Positions 40,609 through 46,666 of a stretch of DNA of 46,666 bases are shown here, one piece after another (within the stretch, counting starts at the first letter, position 1; every line of letters starts with the position of its first letter). The DNA is from Deltaproteobacteria bacterium. Lineage in GTDB: Bacteria > Desulfobacterota > Desulfobacteria > Desulfobacterales > Desulfosarcinaceae. Both the position numbers and the translations under genes were made by a program. The stretch covers positions 1 to 46,666 of the forward strand of contig JAHLLR010000038.1 in the NCBI GenBank assembly GCA_020444075.1, read 5' to 3'. The notes under the pieces are model-generated. The model searched no databases, had not been told where the DNA came from, and saw nothing but the letters and a program-made list of their open reading frames with translations.

Positions 40609-41826
40609 TTAAACGATCAACTCCACGCCTAATGAATATTTGGACATGACGTCACAACCGCCTGGAGTGAGGACGATAGGGTTTTCATAGCGAAAGCCGA
40701 TCGCCTCTTCCGGACAGGCATACTGCATGGCGCAGATCAAGACTTCATTTTCCCGGTATACATGATCCGGATTGGTCCAATAGGGAAAGGGGCCGTCATT
40801 AAGGCCGATGCGCCATTCATCCCCCATCATGCCGATGCCATGTTCGAAACCGGGAACCATGTAGTCGGCGAATTCCCGAGATTCGGCGAAATCCATCATT
40901 TCTTCGGCAAGTTGTGAGGGGGTTATCCCCGGGCGATAAGCTTCGATCGTTCGTTTGACGATATCGATGAAATTGTTGGCATGCCACCACTGCCGGTCCG
41001 TGGCGCTGCCGATGAAGTAGTTATGGGCGTGATCCCCAAGGCCCAGCTTGAACATGGCGTGAATGTCTACCATCAGTGGCTCGCCGGCAACGATTTTCTT
41101 CCGGGTGGCCGGTGTGCAGGCCCCACCCATGTAACCGGTGCGATAGCCGCTGGCGATCTCGTTGCCGCCGGTAAACGACCACTCCCACTCGCTTCCGGCC
41201 TTGCGCATGGCATAGGCAGCCAGTCCGGCGATCTCCGTTTCAGTCATCTCCTTATACCCGCCATTGGAAAGTGCCTCGAATACCGCCTGATGACCCACAT
41301 CCACAATGCGTGAGGCTTCCTTAAAACGGTTGATGGTTCCCGGGTCCTTGATCATGGCCAGGCGGTCTATGATGGTGTGGGCGTTGACCAGTTCGGCATC
41401 GGGGAGCGCCGCCTTGAATTGCTGGTATTCGTAGTGGGTGAGGTTGCCCTCGGGCAGGTAGTTGGACATGCCGCTTTCTATGCCCACGCGCCCTTTGCCG
41501 CCTTTCAACCGGTCCCGGATAAAATCGGAGATCTGTTCGATCTGGTCCTGCCCTCCCATGGGCGCAAAGCCGAACACCTGGTCCTCATCGAGCCACGAAT
41601 CGTCAGCCACCCGGGCCGCATCGATGACAAAGGTAAAGGCGGTGGGCAGTCCCCGGGCAGGGATGACTATGAAGCTCCTCCAGGGGCAGAAGGCGTCCAG
41701 GGTCCACGAGAGGGTCCTGAGGCGCGACCCCAGATAGGCATCGATGTTCAGGTTGGCCATGGCTTCCTGAATGGCCTGGATGCGGCCGGGAAAATCGATA
41801 TAGTAAGGATCGTTGTTCTGCTTCAT
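40609..41826 (-). CDS. M24-family peptidase / creatinase homologue
   Basis: 405 residues; start has GAGGAGATCCGAC ahead. A creatinase-type N-terminal domain is followed by the pita-bread fold: first Asp in LMVDIHAMFKLGLGD with the second Asp 11 residues later, the metal-type His in GFEHGIGMMGDEWR, and the last Glu in FRYENPIVLT. The Glu normally found in a TIEP-like motif is not visible (the aligned stretch is VLICAMQYACP), so metal binding may be altered as in creatinase. It may hydrolyse a C-N bond rather than a peptide. It lies in an operon with an SCP2 protein and a TetR. Confidence 0.75.
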   Translation of the reverse strand: MKQNNDPYYIDFPGRIQAIQEAMANLNIDAYLGSRLRTLSWTLDAFCPWRSFIVIPARGLPTAFTFVIDAARVADDSWLDEDQVFGFAPMGGQDQIEQISDFIRDRLKGGKGRVGIESGMSNYLPEGNLTHYEYQQFKAALPDAELVNAHTIIDRLAMIKDPGTINRFKEASRIVDVGHQAVFEALSNGGYKEMTETEIAGLAAYAMRKAGSEWEWSFTGGNEIASGYRTGYMGGACTPATRKKIVAGEPLMVDIHAMFKLGLGDHAHNYFIGSATDRQWWHANNFIDIVKRTIEAYRPGITPSQLAEEMMDFAESREFADYMVPGFEHGIGMMGDEWRIGLNDGPFPYWTNPDHVYRENEVLICAMQYACPEEAIGFRYENPIVLTPGGCDVMSKYSLGVELIV

Positions 41827-41841
41827 GTCGGATCTCCTCGA

Positions 41842-42243
41842 TCAATAGGCTGCGGGTATGGTGGAAAGGACTCTGTTGAGCCGGTCGGCAATGGAAGCCA
41901 GCTTCAGGGCTTTGACCATGTTGCCTTTGAGCTTGAGCTTGCCGGTCATGAGCGCACGATGGGACCCCAGCTCCGCCCGTGAAATTCGTGCAAAGGTGTC
42001 ATAGCTGCCGGTGATTCGAAACTCCGCCCCGGGCGGTTCTCCTTCGCCGATGGAAAGGGTGTCAAGCTTGCCATCGCGAAATCCGAAAAAGAGGTACCGG
42101 TCTTTACCGTCGGGACAGCCGGTGTAAATGTTGGACATGGATGATGTGATAAATTTCATCTTTTCCGGTTCCAGTTCGGCCTTGAGGCGCTTTTCGGCCT
42201 CATCGCGCCATGCATCGCTTAGATAGGTCAATCTTTCTGCCAT
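41842..42243 (-). CDS. Stand-alone SCP2-domain protein
   Basis: 133 residues, start with CAGGAGG ahead. The fold is SCP2/sterol-carrier-like: an N-terminal helix, a mid-protein beta region (YLFFGFRDGKLDTLSIG), and the terminal ALMTGKLKLKGNMVKALKL motif that closes the hydrophobic tunnel. SCP2 domains bind acyl-CoA or lipids. It is adjacent to the M24 gene (15 bp) and next to a TetR gene, a different arrangement from the SCP2 tails in the lipid operon. Confidence 0.8.
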   Translation of the reverse strand: MAERLTYLSDAWRDEAEKRLKAELEPEKMKFITSSMSNIYTGCPDGKDRYLFFGFRDGKLDTLSIGEGEPPGAEFRITGSYDTFARISRAELGSHRALMTGKLKLKGNMVKALKLASIADRLNRVLSTIPAAY

Positions 42244-42309
42244 TATCGCCTCCTGTTGATGGGGTTGGATGGTTCCCTTATCGAGCCTTCGATGCTGGAA
42301 GTTCGACCT

Positions 42310-42969
42310 TCATAACTTTTTCGACTCCTTCCGGGTGGTTTTAACCAAGCCGACCGCAGTGCGGGGGGCCGGGGATTTCAATTGCCCCATCGGGGCGATC
42401 AACCCGTGTGTCATCAGTTCCAGCGCCTGCTCGAACATCTGCTCTATCTGCCTTTTTTCGTTGCGAATATAGCCCCGGATAATCAGCATCTTGTAGATAC
42501 CGAAAATCGTTTCCGCCGTGGCATCCACATCGACCGAACGAAAACGTTTCTGCCGTATTCCCCGCTTCAGGATGGCTTTGATCATCTCCACGGATGCACG
42601 GTTGATGGAGGCATAGGGATCAGCGCCGGCAAACATGGGGAAAATGTCCGGGTCGGCCGCCAGCACCAGTCTCAAGTCCGGGTCTTTGGACAGGTAGGTT
42701 ACCGCGCTGCGGCACATGACCAGAAACTGGTCGGTCACCTCCGACTCGCCGGCAATGGCACGGCGAACATTGTTCTGCCAGCGGGTCAGCCCCCAGGAGA
42801 CCGTCTTTTCGTAAAGATCCCGCTTATTCTTCGAATATCGGTAGAGGTTGCCCTTGGTCATGTCCAATTGGTCGGCGATATCCTGGACGGTTGTCTTTTT
42901 GAAGCCGAATCGGGCGAACACGGTGAGTGCGGCCTGGAAGATGATGTCGATATCGATTTTTTGTTTCAT
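42310..42969 (-). CDS. TetR-family transcriptional regulator
   Basis: 219 residues. HTH: IIFQAALTVFARFGFKKTTV, then DIADQLDMTKGNLYRYSKNKRDLYEKTV. The C-terminal domain is helical. It heads the SCP2 and M24 gene pair and is probably their regulator. The intergenic region upstream (42970-43164) contains an imperfect dyad AACATATAAGTT near 42986-42997. Confidence 0.85.
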   Translation of the reverse strand: MKQKIDIDIIFQAALTVFARFGFKKTTVQDIADQLDMTKGNLYRYSKNKRDLYEKTVSWGLTRWQNNVRRAIAGESEVTDQFLVMCRSAVTYLSKDPDLRLVLAADPDIFPMFAGADPYASINRASVEMIKAILKRGIRQKRFRSVDVDATAETIFGIYKMLIIRGYIRNEKRQIEQMFEQALELMTHGLIAPMGQLKSPAPRTAVGLVKTTRKESKKL

Positions 42970-43164
42970 AGTGAATAAGTGAACATATAAGTTAAAAATT
43001 TATTAAAATCAATTCCGGCTGATGTCAAGCATGCCTTGCGATAATCAGGGAAATGGCATGGCATGCTACCTTGAGCGGGTTTTTTGAAGATAGCGTTTGG
43101 AAAAAAATACACCTTTTCTCAAAATTTGGGGAAAACTTTTCATGGTTTTTTCGTTCTAATTCCA

Positions 43165-43856
43165 CTACGCTTTCAAAATGGCACTAATCCACGGCCAGTT
43201 GGTTAATTGTCGGGTCGATTCTTTGTTGGCTGCCATTTGCGCCAGGCCGAGTTCAGCCTGTGCGGTCGCAGCGTCCAGGGAATCAAAAAAACGATTAGCA
43301 AAGTGGTTTCGTCGCAGCACGTTCCAAATCTGATAGAGAAATTGACTCATGTTTTCAGTATTCATCTTCTCGGTGGTCATATAGTCCAGGCAACCGTCCC
43401 ATGGACTGATAGCGGCATATTCGTAACGAAACTCGCGAACCAGTGCCAAGTTGACGACGGGCCGATGCGGGGACGGCGCCCTACATGCCATCGGGTCGCT
43501 CATTCGGCCGAAACGGGCTTCGTTCTGGAACATTAGTCGCATTGGAAGTTGGGCAGTGTTTTTCAAGCCGGCGGCAGCCACAACTTCAGGGATTTTTTTT
43601 TGAACTCAGCCTGTTTGGCTGGATCGCTCTTTGGATGTTTGGTGTCTGGCTGTACCTTGCGCCAGCCGTGCCGTGCCAGCAACCGGTAGGTGGTTGACAT
43701 GGGGGTGTCATGCCCCAACCGTTCTACCAATGCTGCATGAATCGGCAGTACAGACAGAACGCCTCCCGCGGTTGCTTTTTGTTCCCATTGGGCCAAAAAC
43801 GCCTTTTCCTGTTCAAGGGTCATGGAGCAGCGCCGCCGTCCGCCCCACCTCTTTTG
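43165..43856 (-). pseudogene. Degenerate IS630-family transposase
   Basis: Two overlapping frames share one IS630 transposase. The first (ending at 43563) has MTLEQEKAFLAQWEQKA and RHGWRKVQPDTKHPKSDP; the second (43165-43581) has PSPHRPVVNLALVREFRYEY and TNWPWISAILKA. They join at a run of nine A's (43596-43604), where a -1 shift would restore EFKKKIPEVVAAAGLK. Against the family pattern, the first catalytic Asp is Asn (MFQNEARFG instead of FQDEARFG), and the segment LYQI-WNVLRRNHFANRF joins directly, losing the usual VD-N/G and PYSPELNPVE stretch with the second Asp and the Glu. The element lacks a recognisable N-terminal helix-turn-helix and inverted ends. I see a dead relic. Confidence 0.8.
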
Positions 43857-44346
43857 AGAAGCGCCATCTTGATTGCGAATAATAATTAGAGACGGCGACA
43901 CCGGGTTCGGCGACAGCGACGGTATCGCAACCAGGTGGTCGTCGATCCGGGAGGCTTTGGTGTCGAGGCCGGAACGGGTCCGGCGAATGCGGCGGTCGGC
44001 AGCCAGGCCGGAGGAGGCGGCTGTTTCATCAACATCGCCTTCTGTAGAGGAGGTGGCCATTGATATCCGGCCGGCGATCAGATAAACACAGGCGTTGCTT
44101 ATTGGCGCTGCCATGAAAATATAGTGAACCGGTGCGTGGGTTTTCAGTCAATCTGCCAAATGCGCCTGGAATTTATTGAATGTGGAGACCACAGGAATTT
44201 GAAGGCCATGGCAGGATCCTCTGAACATCGCCGATGCCCGTCAGCCTTTTTTAAGGTCGATGGTGCAGGCGCAGCCAAGGTCGGTCTCGAAAAGAATTTG
44301 CGTTAAGCATGTAACCTTTCTGGTGCAGCAGCGTTATATATTTAAT

Positions 44347-44823
44347 GTGAACGATTACGACGGCTTTTATATTAAAAACAAAGACAGGCTGTTTGCCTAT
44401 CTGCTGCGGATGACCGGCGACTATCACCTGGCCTGCGATCTGGTCCAGGAGAGTTTTACCCGTTATCTGGGGCGTTACAGCAATAACGGCGACAGCCGCC
44501 CGCTGCTCTACACCATTGCCCGCAACGCTGCCCTCGATGCGATCCGCAAACAAAAAGCGGATGGATTAGATGCGGACGACCAGGAAGATCCGGGCAACGA
44601 TCCTGAGCAGCAGATGATGGTGCACGAAGCTTTCGAACGCATGCTGGCGGCGATCGGGCAGTTGGCGCCGCCGGATCGGGAACTGATCTCCCTGGTGGCC
44701 ACCGCCGACCTGACCTATCGGGAGATCGCCGGCGTATTGAACATGAGCGAGGCCAACGTCAAGGTAAAGGTGCACCGGGCCCGTACGAAGTTGAGAGAAA
44801 TACTGGGTTCAGGAGGTGAATGA
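44347..44823 (+). CDS. ECF-type RNA polymerase sigma factor
   Basis: 158 residues from a GTG at 44347, chosen because the family normally starts just before YIKNKDRLFAYLLRM; the frame extends to 44260. Region 2 is visible (DYHLACDLVQESFTRYL) and region 4 (LTYREIAGVLNMSEANVKVKVHRARTKL). The stop overlaps the start of the next gene (ATGATG), an arrangement typical of a sigma factor with its anti-sigma factor. No ECF group-specific C-terminal extension is seen. Confidence 0.8.
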   Translation: MNDYDGFYIKNKDRLFAYLLRMTGDYHLACDLVQESFTRYLGRYSNNGDSRPLLYTIARNAALDAIRKQKADGLDADDQEDPGNDPEQQMMVHEAFERMLAAIGQLAPPDRELISLVATADLTYREIAGVLNMSEANVKVKVHRARTKLREILGSGGE

Positions 44824-45386
44824 TGGACTATCTGGCAAGCATGTATATCGACAACGAACTGGATCTCGACGAGAAGGTCAGGTTCGTGGACAAGGTTCAT
44901 TCGGATCTGCCATTTTATCGGGATACGCGTGCGCTTGTGCTCCAGGAAAAGCTGCTGCGGATGCCGCCGGACACCTCGATGCTTCCGGCCCGGCCGCCGG
45001 TGGCTGTCGGGGCCAGCCAGTGGTTCAGGAAAATGCTGCGGCCAATGATTTATGCCGCCACCGGGTTTGCCGCCGCCGGGCTGCTGCTGTTCAACCTGGT
45101 CAAGGCTCCGGCCCCAGCCCAATGTTACAACCGATTCGTTATCTATGAACCGGCCGCCCATCAGGTGGAACTGGCCGGATCATTTACCGGCTGGCAGCGA
45201 ACCCCGATGGAACCCATCGGAAACAGCGGTTACTGGGAGATCCATCTTCACGTGCCTTCCGGTGAGCAACGTTTTGCCTATATCCTCGACGGATCCAGGC
45301 AGATAACGGATCCCACCCTGCCCGTACGTGAAATGGATGACTTCGGCGGGGAGAATTCCATCTTGAACGTAAAGGAGCGGGTGTGA
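44823..45386 (+). CDS. Putative anti-sigma membrane protein with glycogen-binding-like (CBM48) domain
   Basis: 187 residues from the second ATG at 44823, which has AGGAGG at better spacing than the ATG at 44820. The N-terminal 70 residues resemble a cytosolic anti-sigma domain (LDEKVRFVDKVHSDLPFY). A single membrane segment follows (MIYAATGFAAAGLLLFNLV). The periplasmic part is an E-set/CBM48-like domain (QVELAGSFTGWQRTPMEPIG, YWEIHLHVPSGEQRFAYILDG), as in AMPK beta and glycogen enzymes. The layout suggests a carbohydrate-sensing anti-sigma factor, by inference. Confidence 0.7.
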   Translation: MDYLASMYIDNELDLDEKVRFVDKVHSDLPFYRDTRALVLQEKLLRMPPDTSMLPARPPVAVGASQWFRKMLRPMIYAATGFAAAGLLLFNLVKAPAPAQCYNRFVIYEPAAHQVELAGSFTGWQRTPMEPIGNSGYWEIHLHVPSGEQRFAYILDGSRQITDPTLPVREMDDFGGENSILNVKERV

Positions 45387-45706
45387 AGCACCGATTCCTA
45401 TTCGTCTCGTTTTTAGGCATCCTTTTATCCGGTTGCGGGACCCACTACTATCGGATCGATGGAAACGATATGACCCTGGTCCTCAGAAAGCCGGAAGCCA
45501 AAAGCGTCATGCTGGCCTGTTCCCTGGATGGATTCCATCCCCGACCGGCCCAAAACGTTGCCGGCCGCTGGGAAGTGACGCTGCCGGCGAAGGAAGGCTT
45601 TAAATATTTTTACCGGGTGGACGGTGAACCCTTCCTGCCCGACTGTCCGATGAAGGAAAATGATGATTTTGGCTCCGAAACCTGTATATTTGATCCCCGG
45701 TTGTAA
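45383..45706 (+). CDS. Lipoprotein with CBM48-like domain
   Basis: 107 residues, GTG start overlapping the preceding TGA. A lipobox (LLSGC, Cys about 18) is followed by a domain that is a shorter version of the periplasmic domain of the previous protein: SVMLACSLDGFHPRPA, RWEVTLPAKEGFKYFYRVDG, ENDDFGSETCIF. It may bind the same ligand at the outer membrane. Confidence 0.7.
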   Translation: MKHRFLFVSFLGILLSGCGTHYYRIDGNDMTLVLRKPEAKSVMLACSLDGFHPRPAQNVAGRWEVTLPAKEGFKYFYRVDGEPFLPDCPMKENDDFGSETCIFDPRL

Positions 45707-45765
45707 CTTTTCCCGTGCGTGGACGTTATAACAATAAATACGTTCCACAAACAGGAGGTATGACC

Positions 45766-46666
45766 ATGAAGATCGTTCATCTGTTGTTTGCCGTTTTTTT
45801 TACTTTTGCCCCGTTGAGCTATGCTGCAGACAACGCGGATCTTCCTGCACAGGTCCGGGATCAGATTGAAACCCAGACCCGGGAAATGAGTGCGGTGGGC
45901 GTACCGGCCGACGCTGCCCGACACATGCTCACGGAGATGCACCAAAATCGCTTCAGGGCGGAAAACATTGTCCGGGCCCAGCAGGTGGTGATGAATTGCG
46001 CCAAGGAAGGGCTTCCGACGGAACCGGTGATGAGCAAAGCGATGGAAGGCATGGCCAAACAGGCGAAGGCGCAGAGCGTGGTGTCAGCCATGGAGGCGGT
46101 GCACAGCCGTCAGGCTTTCAGTTTCCAGATGGCCAGAACTCTCTCAAATGACCCGAAAACGGTCGACAGCATGGCCAAGGCGATTGCAGACAGCATGGCT
46201 GCGGGCATGACAAGCCGCGACATGGATCAGATCATGGCTCAGCTTCAGGTTCAGACCCGCCAGCAGACCCGCAACCAGGCCGAGGAGATGGCCATACAGA
46301 CCATGCAGACGGCACGTACCATGGCAAGGCTGGGCGTGCAGTCTTCCGATGTATCCGATACCCTGTGCCAGGCGCTTCAGAATCGTTACACCTACCAGGA
46401 AATGAAGCAGCTGCGCCACCAAATCGCCACGCATGCCCATCAGGCGTCGCCCCAGCATATTGCCAACCAGCATGCCGGTTCCATCGGCAAGGGCGGCAAT
46501 GCGGGTAATGCCGGCAGCGGCGGATCAGGCAACGGCAGCGGCGGATCAGGCAACGGCAGCGGCGGATCAGGCAACGGCAGCGGCGGATCAGGCAGCGGCA
46601 GCGGCGGATCAGGCAGCGGCAGCGGCGGATCGGGCAGCGGCAGCGGCGGATCGGGCAGCGGCAGCG
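45766..46666 (+). CDS. Exported helical protein with glycine-serine repeat tail (partial)
   Basis: At least 300 residues, open at the right edge of the window. The ATG at 45766 has AGGAGG at 45753-45758; the ATG at 45760 is too close to it. A Sec signal peptide (MKIVHLLFAVFFTFAPLSYA, cut before ADN) precedes a helical, Met/Gln-rich region (residues about 25-235). From residue about 240 the sequence turns into Gly/Asn/Ser repeats of 7 residues (GSGGSGN, later GSGGSGS). The fourth gene of the sigma-factor cluster; a surface or matrix role is possible. Confidence 0.7.
   Translation, partial: MKIVHLLFAVFFTFAPLSYAADNADLPAQVRDQIETQTREMSAVGVPADAARHMLTEMHQNRFRAENIVRAQQVVMNCAKEGLPTEPVMSKAMEGMAKQAKAQSVVSAMEAVHSRQAFSFQMARTLSNDPKTVDSMAKAIADSMAAGMTSRDMDQIMAQLQVQTRQQTRNQAEEMAIQTMQTARTMARLGVQSSDVSDTLCQALQNRYTYQEMKQLRHQIATHAHQASPQHIANQHAGSIGKGGNAGNAGSGGSGNGSGGSGNGSGGSGNGSGGSGSGSGGSGSGSGGSGSGSGGSGSGS
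46513..46666 (+). repeat. 21-bp tandem repeat within the Gly/Ser tail
   Basis: Seven complete units and a partial eighth of GGCAGCGGCGGATCAGGCAA plus C or its variants. Units 1-3 end AAC, units 4-7 end AGC, and the GGATCA of early units becomes GGATCG in units 6 and 7. The graded variants suggest stepwise expansion. The array continues past the window. Confidence 0.9.

Noticed and set aside
46513-46666. Tandem repeats considered as a CRISPR array
   Set aside because: Repeats are contiguous with no spacers and encode an in-frame Gly/Ser tail.

Overview
The window reads as a GC-rich chromosomal segment of an anaerobic deltaproteobacterium, most likely a Desulfobacterales (Desulfosarcina-like) sulfate reducer. 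This is an inference from the gene content: a sigma-54-type TRAP operon, multidomain CoA-thioester enzymes with SCP2 tails, CaiB and acyl-CoA dehydrogenase genes, IHF, and dispersed palindromic repeats. No rRNA, tRNA, CRISPR or phage gene was found.

Layout. (1) 133-3728, minus: envelope genes (short secretin-like protein, SurA-N-like lipoprotein, HAMP membrane protein, HExxH peptidase, TPR lipoprotein broken by an in-frame TAA). (2) 3824-6933, minus: an esterase and two tandem paralogous ATP-grasp ligases. (3) 7181-10125: divergent acetyl-CoA hydrolase/transferase and KAS III-like enzyme, each with a recognisable promoter. (4) 10129-22786, minus: the centrepiece, an apparent 13-gene operon joining a TRAP transporter (dctP, dctQ, dctM) to an ethanolamine-utilisation microcompartment (eutN, eutA, eutB, eutC, eutL, aldehyde dehydrogenase, eutM, eutQ, eutJ, a CsoS1D-like shell protein and a small EutQ-N/encapsulation-peptide protein). 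A well-spaced sigma-54 promoter lies ahead of dctP. (5) 23484-35616, minus: a lipid or CoA-thioester catabolic operon (flavin oxidoreductase, phosphoesterase, CoA transferase, acyl-CoA dehydrogenase, thiolase, a 914-residue HMG-CoA-synthase-like/DUF35/SDR/SCP2 fusion, a hydratase/SDR/SCP2 fusion, TetR). (6) 35824-40142: small proteins, rhomboid protease, methionine aminopeptidase, duplicated zinc-ribbon protein, holin-like membrane protein, IHF. (7) 40609-42969, minus: M24 peptidase homologue, stand-alone SCP2 protein, TetR. (8) 43165-43856: a dead IS630-type transposase. (9) 44347-46666, plus: ECF sigma factor, membrane protein with a glycogen-binding-like domain, a lipoprotein of the same fold, and an exported protein with a 21-bp-repeat Gly/Ser tail running off the window.

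How it fits together. The TRAP system would import the substrate. EutBC would split ethanolamine into ammonia and acetaldehyde inside a shell of EutM, EutL, EutN and the CsoS1D-like trimer, EutA would reactivate EutBC, and the aldehyde dehydrogenase would make acetyl-CoA. No alcohol dehydrogenase, phosphotransacetylase, EutT, EutH or Eut regulator is present in this window, so this is a reduced variant in which acetyl-CoA is probably consumed by general metabolism. The lipid operon has redundant beta-oxidation activities on large fused proteins; its synthase-like domain has lost the expected HMG-CoA synthase catalytic residues.
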